This document shows positions 41,944 through 49,677 of a stretch of DNA of 53,775 nt, one piece after another (the first letter of the stretch is position 1; each line of letters opens with the position of its first letter). A program made the translations under genes and the position numbers. The notes beneath the pieces were generated by a model. It was not told the DNA's origin. It ran no database searches and saw only the letters and a program-made list of their open reading frames with translations. Origin of the DNA: JAVBNN01 sp031551525 (lineage in GTDB: Bacteria > Bacillota > Negativicutes > Acidaminococcales > JAISLQ01); the NCBI GenBank assembly GCA_031551525.1, contig JAVBNN010000001.1, positions 1 through 53,775 of the forward strand, in the 5' to 3' direction.

Positions 41944-43266
41944 ATGGCAACAACAAAACTGGATGAGAAAGTTTTTACCCTGGCCGATCGCCTGAAAGAC
42001 ATCACTATCGACCGGCGACGCGACCTGCACAAACACCCCGAGTCCGGCTGGACGGAATTTCGGACCGCCTCTTTAGTGGCCTCTACGCTGACCAAGCTGG
42101 GTTACCAGGTGCTGGCCGGATCGGACGCAGTCAAAGAGTCTGCCATGATGGGCGTGCCTTCCGCCGATGCACTCAAAGGACACATGGAGCGCGCCATAGA
42201 ACAGGGCGCCGACCCGGAGTGGGTCAACCGCATGGCCGGTGGCAAGACCGGCGTAGTCGGCGTAATGAAATTTGCCAAGCCTGGCCCAACGATCGGCCTC
42301 AGATTTGACATGGATTCCAACGACGCGATAGAGACGGCTAACGAAGAACACCGCCCCAATGCCGAAAATTTTGCTTCCACCAATAAAAACTGCATGCACG
42401 CCTGCGGTCATGACGGGCATACCGCCATGGGCCTTGCGGTGGCAGAAATACTCATGGAGCTTAAAGGTGAACTGGCCGGTACGGTCAAACTGGTCTTCCA
42501 GCCCGCCGAAGAGGGCGTGCGCGGCGCGCGCGCCATGGTGGAGGCCGGAGTAGTGGACGATGTCGACGTGATGGTCGGCGCGCACATCGGCTTCAAGGCC
42601 ACCACTACTGGTTCTTTCTGCTGCAATATCAAGGGCTTTTTGGCCACCAGCAAATTTGACGCCGTGTTTACCGGTCTGACCGCCCACGCCGGCGCGGCGC
42701 CGGAAGAGGGCAAAAACGCCCTTCTCGCTTCTGCCTGCGCGGCTCTTAACCTGCACGCCATATCCCGCCACGGCAAGGGCGTTTCCCGCATCAATGTCGG
42801 CGTCTTGAATGCCGGCAGCGGGCGCAACGTACTTCCGGCCAACGCGGTCATCAAGCTCGAGACCCGCGGCGGCACCAGCGAAATAAACGCCTTCATGGCC
42901 AGGGAGTCCGCCCGCATCATCAATGCGGCGGCTACTATGTACGACGTCAAGGTCGCCATCACTGAAGAGGGCGGCGCAGCCGGCGGCAACAACAGCCCCG
43001 AACTGTCGAATAAACTGGCGGCCACTGCCGAGCGGCTCGGCATATTCAATAACATCATCCCGGAGTCGGACTTTGGCGCGAGCGAAGACTACTCCTACTT
43101 TATGGAGCGCGTCCAGCAAAAAGGCGGCGAAGCCGCCTACGTCATGATCGGCGCCGATCTTTCAGCCGGGCACCATGATTCGTTGTTCGACTTTGATGAA
43201 AAAGTGCTCGACCTCGGCGTAAAGGTCATTGCCGCCTCTGCGGCCGAACTTTTGCAAGGAGAATGA
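41944..43266 (+). CDS. M20 amidohydrolase, AbgA-like (p-aminobenzoyl-glutamate hydrolase subunit A family)
   Basis: A 440-residue peptidase M20D enzyme. Metal-site motifs are HKHPESGWTEFRTA, CMHACGHDGHTAMGL, VFQPAEEGVRGA and the C-terminal ASEDYSYFMERVQ with GADLSAGHHDSLFDFDE, all as in AbgA. The length matches AbgA (about 436). AbgA works with AbgB to split aminobenzoyl-glutamate. No AbgB is seen here, so the substrate may be another N-acyl amino acid. The ATG follows GGAGG. Its stop overlaps the next start by ATGA. Confidence 0.87.
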   Translation: MATTKLDEKVFTLADRLKDITIDRRRDLHKHPESGWTEFRTASLVASTLTKLGYQVLAGSDAVKESAMMGVPSADALKGHMERAIEQGADPEWVNRMAGGKTGVVGVMKFAKPGPTIGLRFDMDSNDAIETANEEHRPNAENFASTNKNCMHACGHDGHTAMGLAVAEILMELKGELAGTVKLVFQPAEEGVRGARAMVEAGVVDDVDVMVGAHIGFKATTTGSFCCNIKGFLATSKFDAVFTGLTAHAGAAPEEGKNALLASACAALNLHAISRHGKGVSRINVGVLNAGSGRNVLPANAVIKLETRGGTSEINAFMARESARIINAAATMYDVKVAITEEGGAAGGNNSPELSNKLAATAERLGIFNNIIPESDFGASEDYSYFMERVQQKGGEAAYVMIGADLSAGHHDSLFDFDEKVLDLGVKVIAASAAELLQGE

Positions 43267-44510
43267 ACGAAGTGATAAATAAAGAACACCTGGCTAAAAA
43301 TTTTGAGACCATGAAGAGCTTTTCCCTGCCCGGTGAAGGCATCACCCGTCTGGCGTTCAGCGACGAAGACTGGGCGGCGCGCCAGTTCATCATGAACGAA
43401 ATGACCGCCCTTGGCCTGGCTCTCAAAGTAGATGCTTTCGGCAACGTTATCGGTCGCCGGGAAGGAAGATACCCGGAACTGCCCGCCGTCATGTTCGGCT
43501 CGCACATAGACAGTGTACCGTCCGGCGGCAACTTTGACGGAGTGGCGGGCGTACTGTCCGCCCTGGAAGTGATCCGCACGCTCAAGGAAGAAAACCTCAT
43601 CCTCGACCATCCGGTAGAGGTGGCGCTCTTTATGGCGGAAGAATCCAGCCGTTTCGGCGTGGCTACCCTCGGCTCGAAGGCTATGACCGGACATCTCACG
43701 CTGGCTGACCTGAAAAAGATAGCCGACAAACAGGGCCATATACTCTATGACGTCTTGAAGGCGCGCGGACTATCACCAGATGATATAGACTCCGCCGCCT
43801 GCACCAAGCCGCCCAAGGCTTTCCTCGAAATGCACATAGAACAGGGCAAGGTGCTCGAAGCCACCGGCAACCGCATCGGCGTCGTTACCGGCATCGCCGC
43901 CCCCACCCGCCTCAAGGCGCTGATCGACGGGCGGGCCGACCATTCGGGCGCAACGCCCATGGACATGCGCAAAGACGGCCTGTGCGCCGCTGCCGAAATC
44001 ATCCTTCTGGTGGAAAGTCTGGCTAAAAACATCCAGCCGCCCTGCGTCGGTACGGTGGGTGTGGCTATAGTGGAACCCTGCGTAATGAACGTAGTGCCCG
44101 GCAAAGTGGAACTCGGCATCGACCTCCGAAGTATCCACAAGGATGCCAAAGCCACACTGGCTGGCGAAGTGAAGGCGGTCATCGCTGACACCGGCGAAAA
44201 ACGCGGTATAAAGATAGACATAACGGTGACCAGCGACGAAGCGCCGGTAACACTGTCTGCCGGCATGATAAACTTTCTCGCCGGACTGTGCGAAGAAGAG
44301 CAGGTCAAATACATGAAGATGCCGAGCGGCGCCGGGCACGACGCCATGCACTGGGCGTCCCTCGCCCCGGTCGGCATGCTGTTTATCCCTTGTAAAGGCG
44401 GCGTCAGCCACCACAAAGACGAGGACGCCAAGCTCGAAGACGTTCTTTTGGGAGCAAGCATGCTGCTCCTGGCCGTCAAACGGCTGGCCATGAAGGGTAC
44501 GGTTATTTGA
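43263..44510 (+). CDS. M20 Zn-dependent hydrolase (N-carbamoyl-L-amino acid hydrolase / allantoate amidohydrolase family)
   Basis: A 415-residue enzyme of the hydantoinase/carbamoylase family. It shows GSHIDSVPSGGNFDGVAGVL (metal His and Asp), MAEESSRFG, FLEMHIEQGKVLEATG and the C-terminal MPSGAGHDAMHWA. Such enzymes hydrolyse N-carbamoyl amino acids, allantoate or beta-ureidopropionate. It is translationally coupled to the AbgA-like gene (ATGA), so both probably act on the same class of amide. A clear terminator follows. Confidence 0.88.
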   Translation: MNEVINKEHLAKNFETMKSFSLPGEGITRLAFSDEDWAARQFIMNEMTALGLALKVDAFGNVIGRREGRYPELPAVMFGSHIDSVPSGGNFDGVAGVLSALEVIRTLKEENLILDHPVEVALFMAEESSRFGVATLGSKAMTGHLTLADLKKIADKQGHILYDVLKARGLSPDDIDSAACTKPPKAFLEMHIEQGKVLEATGNRIGVVTGIAAPTRLKALIDGRADHSGATPMDMRKDGLCAAAEIILLVESLAKNIQPPCVGTVGVAIVEPCVMNVVPGKVELGIDLRSIHKDAKATLAGEVKAVIADTGEKRGIKIDITVTSDEAPVTLSAGMINFLAGLCEEEQVKYMKMPSGAGHDAMHWASLAPVGMLFIPCKGGVSHHKDEDAKLEDVLLGASMLLLAVKRLAMKGTVI

Positions 44511-44521
44511 GTAAATGTCGC

Positions 44522-44555
44522 AAACACAGGAAGCCTTGCACTTCCTGTGTTTTTT
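44522..44555 (+). terminator. Terminator of the amidohydrolase operon
   Basis: A 12-bp perfect stem AAACACAGGAAG/CTTCCTGTGTTT with a 7-nt loop is followed by TTT, 11 bp after the stop codon. Confidence 0.85.
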
Positions 44556-44701
44556 AATTGCAGTGAACAGGCAACCCAAATGAGGACAAAAATTAAACCT
44601 GTTGCATATCTATGATACCCGAGAAAAGGAGTCGCCCGCTCCGGCTAACACAGCCTCCGTAGGAGCACTTAGAAAAAATACATGAGCTTATCCCCGCAAT
44701 A

Positions 44702-44710
44702 TGTTATAAT
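44702..44710 (+). promoter_or_regulatory. Extended -10 promoter of the nuclease gene cluster
   Basis: TGTTATAAT (TATAAT at 44705-44710) lies 45 bp upstream of the nuclease GTG. The -35 region is poor, as is usual for extended -10 promoters. The rest of 44556-44754 shows no gene. Confidence 0.5.
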
Positions 44711-44754
44711 ACAAAATAAAATCGCCATCCGGCTAGCCAAAGGAGCAACCACAC

Positions 44755-45303
44755 GTGAAAAAAACTCTGGCAGTATTATCGATATTCATCGCTGTTTTAT
44801 GCGCCGCCTGTAGTTTCGGTAGCCAGCAACCCGCCCCCGGAGTACCCTCCGCGCCCAAGAAACCCTACACCGGGCCCAAGCGTGAAGCGGTAAAAGTCGT
44901 GCGCGCCGTCGACGGCGACACCATTATCATCAACGTGAACGGCAAACACGAGCGCCTGCGTATGATAGGCATGGACACACCTGAAACGGTAAAAGAAGAT
45001 ACTCCGGTTCAGTATTATGGGCCGGAAGCCCATGAATATACAGAAAAACAGCTGGCCGGCAAAACTGTGTACCTCGAGTTTGACGTAGGCAAGCATGATC
45101 GTTTCAAGCGTTATCTGGCCTATATCTGGCTGGACGCGGAAGAAACGGATGTCCGAAAAATGTTCAACGCGCGGCTGGTTCTCGAGGGCTACGCCCGCCT
45201 CCTTACCATGCCGCCTAACGTACGCTACGCCGACTATTTCAAGAAATATATAGCTGAAGCAAGAGACAATAAGCGCGGCATGTGGCAAAAAGCCGTGCAT
45301 TAA
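44755..45303 (+). CDS. Thermonuclease-like (SNase) lipoprotein
   Basis: A 182-residue staphylococcal-nuclease-fold protein. A lipoprotein signal (AVLCAAC, Cys at about 19) is followed by a Pro-rich linker and the OB-fold nuclease domain from about residue 43. Active-site-type residues are in VDGDTI, RLRMIGMDTPE (Arg and Glu) and DRFKRYLAYIW (Arg). It probably degrades extracellular or periplasmic nucleic acid in a Ca2+-dependent way. The start is GTG with AAAGGAG upstream. Two small genes follow on the same strand. Confidence 0.9.
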   Translation: MKKTLAVLSIFIAVLCAACSFGSQQPAPGVPSAPKKPYTGPKREAVKVVRAVDGDTIIINVNGKHERLRMIGMDTPETVKEDTPVQYYGPEAHEYTEKQLAGKTVYLEFDVGKHDRFKRYLAYIWLDAEETDVRKMFNARLVLEGYARLLTMPPNVRYADYFKKYIAEARDNKRGMWQKAVH

Positions 45304-45336
45304 AAAGCGGCGCCAACCGCCGGGGAGAGATGCAGT

Positions 45337-45867
45337 TTGGCAAAATATGTTTCCGGAGACCTGACCACGAGGAAAATCACCGTCAATACTTTCTCCCGGG
45401 AATTTGAACTTTCCTGGTCAAAAAACAATACTTTTTTTAGTGATAAAGTGGAGATAGACCTGTCGCGCCGCCTCAAATCCGTCTGGCTGCTATCGCCGGA
45501 CAACGGCCCGGTGCAGGCCTCTCCAGACGGCAAACTCGAGCGCATGAGCAGTTCTCTCTTTGGCGGCAAATCCTTTGAGGTATCCTGTACCCTCTTGAAC
45601 GGTAAAAAATTTATCCTCGAAGTAAATGAGGATGAATACTACAAACTGTGCAAATATGTGGAAATAAATACAGGCGAAAATCCGGTCGGTCTCTGTGAAG
45701 CACCGAACAGTACCAGACAGCCGGAAACCGCACCTCGAAAACCAACACAGACCGATGAAACAGATATCATCGCTACCATCCGCCGTCTGGGCGACTTAAA
45801 AAATGAAGGCCTCCTGACCGAAGAAGAATTTGAAAGCAAAAAAGCCGAGCTCTTAAAGCGGCTGTAA
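45337..45867 (+). CDS. SHOCT-domain protein of unknown function
   Basis: A 176-residue cytosolic protein. The N-terminal ~110 residues are beta-rich and not recognised. A short Pro/Thr linker then leads to a C-terminal SHOCT-type helix pair (DIIATIRRLGDLKNEGLLTEEEFESKKAELLKRL, in part), a short oligomerisation module. The only start consistent with the frame is a TTG at 45337, 7 nt after GGGGAGAG. It lies 33 bp after the nuclease. Confidence 0.75.
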   Translation: MAKYVSGDLTTRKITVNTFSREFELSWSKNNTFFSDKVEIDLSRRLKSVWLLSPDNGPVQASPDGKLERMSSSLFGGKSFEVSCTLLNGKKFILEVNEDEYYKLCKYVEINTGENPVGLCEAPNSTRQPETAPRKPTQTDETDIIATIRRLGDLKNEGLLTEEEFESKKAELLKRL

Positions 45868-45886
45868 AAGCGAAAGGACGCCTACT

Positions 45887-46132
45887 ATGGCCAACATCCC
45901 AGCACCAGACAAACCATTTTGGGACAGCGAATCCCTCTCGTCCGAAATCCCGTCCGGAGAAAACAGCAAATACACCGTAAGCGTATGCCAAAAAGACGGT
46001 AAAAAGTTCGTCAGCCTCACCCGCTGGTACCGTACCCAGAAATCCCCGGACTGGCGCCCAAAAAACGGCGTCGTTCTCCCGTACGACAAGGCGGGCGATA
46101 TAGCTAAAGCGCTCAAAGAAGCGGCTGAATAA
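45887..46132 (+). CDS. Small unknown protein, possibly PC4-like
   Basis: An 81-residue protein with a beta-rich core (KYTVSVCQKDGKKFVSLTRW, then WRPKNGVVLPYDKA) and a C-terminal helix. The pattern recalls small PC4/YdbC-like nucleic-acid-binding proteins, but this is only a resemblance. It starts 19 bp after the SHOCT gene with AAAGGA upstream and is the last gene of this short operon. Confidence 0.65.
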   Translation: MANIPAPDKPFWDSESLSSEIPSGENSKYTVSVCQKDGKKFVSLTRWYRTQKSPDWRPKNGVVLPYDKAGDIAKALKEAAE

Positions 46133-46134
46133 AC

Positions 46135-46173
46135 ACCAACCCCCCCGCGAGACGCCTTGCGGGGGGCTTGGTT
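46135..46173 (+). terminator. Probable terminator after the nuclease cluster
   Basis: CCCCCCGC/GCGGGGGG (46141-46148 with 46159-46166) has a 10-nt loop and flanking ACCAA/TTGGT pairing. The U-tract is short, so efficiency is uncertain. Confidence 0.55.
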
Positions 46174-46207
46174 ATCATGCGGATACGCGCAGTATTGCCG
46201 GCATTTT

Positions 46208-47020
46208 TCAATCGTAAAATTCCGGCGCTTTTTTGAGTGTGGAAAAAAAGTCCATGTCATGTGAAAATATTACTTTAGCATCGTGCTTTTTTTGCAGAGC
46301 GCGCACTTTTTCGATCGAAGCGAAAAAAGAGAGGCTGTCGTAGAAATTGCCCGAAGCCAGCGCGGGCGGACCGTAGTTTTTGGCGGTGTAGATCGCGTCG
46401 GAAGGAAAGATGAAGGTGCCGCTATTTTTAAGCCTGACCAGCAGGCCCAATAGCCCGGGCGTATGCCCGGGCAGGTTGAGCGCCGTCACGCCGTCAAACA
46501 GTTCCACATCTTCCCCTTCGTCCACCAGATGCAGTTTTTTAAACGTCAGGTCGACATATTTTTTAACATAAGAGCCGTGTTTTTCTATATCCGGGTCACG
46601 GTGCGTGGTTTGCACCGCCTGCTCGAAATCCTTCCCGGGCGCGTACACTTCGCAATGCGTAAAGAGCGGCGCGTTGCCCATATGATCGAAATGAAAGTGC
46701 GACAAAACAGCGGTCTTGATATCCCGGGTCGTCACACCGACAGCAGACAGCTGGTTTTCCAGCCTTTGCTCCTCGCGGCAGAAGTACGGAAACAGCTCCC
46801 GCGTCCTTTGCGCGATATTGCTTAAATCTTCGTCTGGACTGCGGGAAAAATCATAAATGACGTACCCCGCTTTGGGATGTTCGATCAAAAGCGACCATGT
46901 GGGTATTTTTATCCACTGGTGTCTGGCGTTTTTATTGTTGGCCGTGGCGATGGTAGTATGATTGACCATCCTGTTGGCGTCACACTCCATCCAGCCATTG
47001 TCGAGAAGATAAAGCTTCAT
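46208..47020 (-). CDS. Metallo-beta-lactamase-fold hydrolase, N-acyl-homoserine-lactonase-like family
   Basis: A 270-residue MBL-fold enzyme. The metal motif HFHFDHMGN is at about residue 109. Further ligands are in LPGHTPG, FPSDAIY and the C-terminal FSHDMDF. The overall layout matches the lactonase-like branch, but quorum quenching cannot be assumed in an anaerobe, and a thioester or lactone substrate is equally possible. The GTG one codon upstream is an alternative start. It lies 54 bp after the QueG-like gene on the same strand. Confidence 0.82.
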   Translation of the reverse strand: MKLYLLDNGWMECDANRMVNHTTIATANNKNARHQWIKIPTWSLLIEHPKAGYVIYDFSRSPDEDLSNIAQRTRELFPYFCREEQRLENQLSAVGVTTRDIKTAVLSHFHFDHMGNAPLFTHCEVYAPGKDFEQAVQTTHRDPDIEKHGSYVKKYVDLTFKKLHLVDEGEDVELFDGVTALNLPGHTPGLLGLLVRLKNSGTFIFPSDAIYTAKNYGPPALASGNFYDSLSFFASIEKVRALQKKHDAKVIFSHDMDFFSTLKKAPEFYD

Positions 47021-47074
47021 CACTGCAACCTCTTTTCTAAAGACATGTACCGTGGCCGCTCCGCTATCCCGCCA

Positions 47075-47773
47075 CTATGTCGCCTTTCCGACCGGACAGG
47101 AATACAGGCACCGGCCGCACCTGGTTTTTAGCGGCCCGGATGTTATGATTATTTCATTGAAGCGGTCACAGGCATTGAGGTCGAGTTTCGTCCGCGAGAT
47201 GGCGTTGACCGGGCAGGCTTTTATACAAGCGTCATCGCATTTATCCGGGTCGCACAGATGGGGTTTATCATGCGTCAGCGGCGTCAGGGCGGCGTTCGTT
47301 ATAATGCAGCCGATACGTATGCGCGGTCCGAAGCGCTCGCTTATCGTCACTCCGCTGATGCCGCGCTCGGTAAGGCCGGCCAGTTCCGCCATGTATTTGT
47401 GTGAGACCAGTCCGCGCAGCTTCCTCCCGTCGTAAGGCGGGCCGGAGTTTATCGGCAGCGCCTGGTAGCCATGGTCGTTTATGAGGCAGGCCGTCCGGTA
47501 AGCCAAATGGTCTAAGAGGTTGGCCACAATGAAAAAGTTGGCGGTGTATTCGACCATGCCCTGATGCAGTCCGCCGTCTTCAACTATTCCCAGGCGGGGA
47601 AATTCAAACTGCCTTACTCCGTATACTATGACAAATTTTGCGCCCGGTAAAACATCTGACGGCTGGTAGCCGGACTCGGCAGTTACAGTATCTGCTATCG
47701 GCAATATGGCAAACAGATCCGCTCCCCCATCTTTCATAAGTTTTTCAACCTGAACACTCAATTTTTTCTCCAT
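47075..47773 (-). CDS. QueG-like 4Fe-4S protein
   Basis: A 232-residue protein whose C-terminal third holds two iron-sulphur motifs, CDPDKCDDACIKACPVNAI and CGRCLYSCPVG. This is the 2x[4Fe-4S] arrangement of epoxyqueuosine reductase-related proteins. The N-terminal part (VIVYGVRQFEFPRLG, INDHGYQALPI) resembles the reductase domain. It is shorter than true QueG (about 350 residues) and lacks its C-terminal repeats, so it is probably a related oxidoreductase. It has its own AGGAG site. Confidence 0.75.
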   Translation of the reverse strand: MEKKLSVQVEKLMKDGGADLFAILPIADTVTAESGYQPSDVLPGAKFVIVYGVRQFEFPRLGIVEDGGLHQGMVEYTANFFIVANLLDHLAYRTACLINDHGYQALPINSGPPYDGRKLRGLVSHKYMAELAGLTERGISGVTISERFGPRIRIGCIITNAALTPLTHDKPHLCDPDKCDDACIKACPVNAISRTKLDLNACDRFNEIIITSGPLKTRCGRCLYSCPVGKAT

Positions 47774-47870
47774 AATATCATCTCCTCGCAGTAATCTGGT
47801 CTGATATCGGGAAACCGGATTTTCGACAGAGTGTGGTGTCCTTTATAGGGCTAAGAGGCCTGTTTACACA

Positions 47871-47902
47871 TGAAGCCCGCCGGAGTTTCCTGGCGGGCTT
47901 CA
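47871..47902 (-). terminator. Hairpin after the nifU-like gene
   Basis: A perfect 11-bp stem TGAAGCCCGCC/GGCGGGCTTCA with a 10-nt loop lies 17 bp after the last gene of the abfD operon. There is no strong U-run, so termination may be partial. Confidence 0.55.
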
Positions 47903-47919
47903 ACTAAATATTCCGTATA

Positions 47920-48201
47920 CTATTTTCCCTTGCGTAATATTGCCAGCGCCTGCCCGATCAGTTCATCGCTGACCTGGTTTTCCAGCACTACCTTACTTAT
48001 ACCGGGCAGCGCTTCTTTGAACGCGGTCTCGACAAACTGCTCCACCGTATGCTGACGGCCCGGGCAACTGCTGCATGCTCCGGTCAGCTTTATTTTTACG
48101 ATGTTATCGTCAGTCACTTCGACCAGTTCAACTCCGCCGCCGTGCAAGAAGAGCGCTGGCTGTATCTCATCGTTGATTATCTTTTCTACTTGCTCTCTCA
48201 T
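47920..48201 (-). CDS. NifU C-terminal-domain Fe-S scaffold protein
   Basis: A 93-residue stand-alone NifU-like domain. It begins MREQVEKIINDEIQPAL and has HGGGVELVEV and the cluster-binding CxxC in LTGACSSCPGRQHTVEQF, with the C-terminal helix typical of Nfu. These proteins hold and pass on [4Fe-4S] clusters. Its ATG overlaps the abfD stop (ATGA), so it is made stoichiometrically with the Fe-S enzyme AbfD and may be its dedicated maturation factor. That role is inferred. Confidence 0.88.
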   Translation of the reverse strand: MREQVEKIINDEIQPALFLHGGGVELVEVTDDNIVKIKLTGACSSCPGRQHTVEQFVETAFKEALPGISKVVLENQVSDELIGQALAILRKGK

Positions 48202-49649
48202 TCTTTGATCCCGGCGATCTCTTTGGCCAGTTCCTTCTTTTGCTCGATATTGCCCTGACGCGCTATCATGATGCGCTGGGCCTGCGGCGAACCCGCTCCG
48301 TGCATGGACTCCGTGCGGTAACCTACGGCGGCTGTCCCCAACGTGAGGTTTTCAACCAGCCGCATAATACGCAAGCGGTTTTCCGTCGGAACACTGGCCA
48401 CTCCTTTAAAGTATTTTTCCACGATCTTGCCTATTTCCGGATGCCGCAGGTCTTTTTCCGAGGGTTGAGTCACCATCATCCCGCCGGCTATGTCTTCGGC
48501 CAATCTGGCGATTTCGTAGGGCAGACGTGTGACATTTTGCTTACACACGTTCGCCAGCAAAAGATCAATAAGGTAAGTGCCGGATGCCGTCTTCGCGCCC
48601 TCGGCCGAACAGGCGATACCGCAGGCGTAGAGCGTTTCGTTAAGATGGGTCATTTCGATCAGTTTGTCCTTGATGTGGGTAGCCTTGGCCGCGCCGTTGT
48701 ATTCGGCCGCGAGCGCCGCCGCGCCGATGAGCACGTCGCCCACTCCTACCTTGCATCCGCCATAGCTCTGGCGGTGATAACCGGCGAAGCGCTCTACCAA
48801 CAGGTTACTGTATTCATACTCGCCGCACATAAAGACGTTTTCCTTCGGGATGAACACGCGGTCAAAGACCATGAGCGCCTCATGTCCTCCGAATTGCTTG
48901 TTACCTACGTCTATGTCGCCGCCCTCGAGTTTTCTGGTATCACAGGACTGGCGCCCGTAGATATAGATAATCCCATCCTGGTCGGCCGGAGCGCAAAAAG
49001 ACACGGCATAATCAGCGTCCTCCTTGCCCATGGCCATGGTCGGCATGACCAGTATCCAATGTGAGTTGATCGCCCCGGTCTGATGCGCCTTGGCGCCCGA
49101 AACGATGATTCCCCTGTCGTTTTTTTCGACGATACGCAAAAAGAGGTCGGGATCGGCCTGTTTTCCCGGCGGCAGCCCCCGGTCGCCCTTCGGGTCGGTC
49201 ATCGCGCCATCGACCGTCCAGTCTTCTTCCTGCATTTTACGCAAAAATGCGGTAAATCGCTTGTGGTAATCCGTCCCCATCACTTTATCCATTTCAAAGG
49301 CCGTCGAGTCCACCGCGTTTATCGCGTCCATGCCCACGCAGCGCTGGAAACAGGCCGCCGTTTTCTGGCCGAGCAGCCTTTGCATCTTCACCTTTTTCAC
49401 CAAGTCGTCCGTGTTTTGGTGCAGGTGGCAGAAACGGTTGACCTTCTCCCGGGTCAGATGCGAAGTCGCGGTCATCAAGTCTGCGTATTCCGGTTTTTGT
49501 GCCAATTCATAGGTCATTTTCACGGAATTCATCGACGGCCTGATGATCGGATGATCGACCGGAGTATCCACTAGCTCACCCTGCAGATAGACCTTGAACT
49601 TCATTTTACGCAGACTGTCTTCGTACTGCGCCCCTGTTTTTAAAGCCAT
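48198..49649 (-). CDS. abfD: 4-hydroxybutyryl-CoA dehydratase / vinylacetyl-CoA delta-isomerase
   Basis: A 483-residue FAD and [4Fe-4S] enzyme converting 4-hydroxybutyryl-CoA to crotonyl-CoA and isomerising vinylacetyl-CoA. The cluster ligands are complete: CFQRC (C100 and C104), H292 and C299 in YHRQSYGGCK. The C-terminal ESMHGAGSPQAQRIMIARQG carries the catalytic glutamate. Many stretches match my recollection of the Clostridium aminobutyricum enzyme. The ATG follows GGGGGTG. It is the fourth gene of a CoA-transferase/transporter/carboxyltransferase operon and is coupled to a NifU scaffold. Confidence 0.95.
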   Translation of the reverse strand: MALKTGAQYEDSLRKMKFKVYLQGELVDTPVDHPIIRPSMNSVKMTYELAQKPEYADLMTATSHLTREKVNRFCHLHQNTDDLVKKVKMQRLLGQKTAACFQRCVGMDAINAVDSTAFEMDKVMGTDYHKRFTAFLRKMQEEDWTVDGAMTDPKGDRGLPPGKQADPDLFLRIVEKNDRGIIVSGAKAHQTGAINSHWILVMPTMAMGKEDADYAVSFCAPADQDGIIYIYGRQSCDTRKLEGGDIDVGNKQFGGHEALMVFDRVFIPKENVFMCGEYEYSNLLVERFAGYHRQSYGGCKVGVGDVLIGAAALAAEYNGAAKATHIKDKLIEMTHLNETLYACGIACSAEGAKTASGTYLIDLLLANVCKQNVTRLPYEIARLAEDIAGGMMVTQPSEKDLRHPEIGKIVEKYFKGVASVPTENRLRIMRLVENLTLGTAAVGYRTESMHGAGSPQAQRIMIARQGNIEQKKELAKEIAGIKE

Positions 49650-49677
49650 TCAGTTCACCCCCAAGATTTTTGCCCCT

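Noticed and set aside
42073..43119. Long minus-strand open frame (348 codons) opposite the AbgA-like gene
   Set aside because: It is antisense to a clear M20 enzyme, its predicted protein has no recognisable motif, and it lacks a ribosome site. GC-rich third positions create such mirror frames throughout this window.
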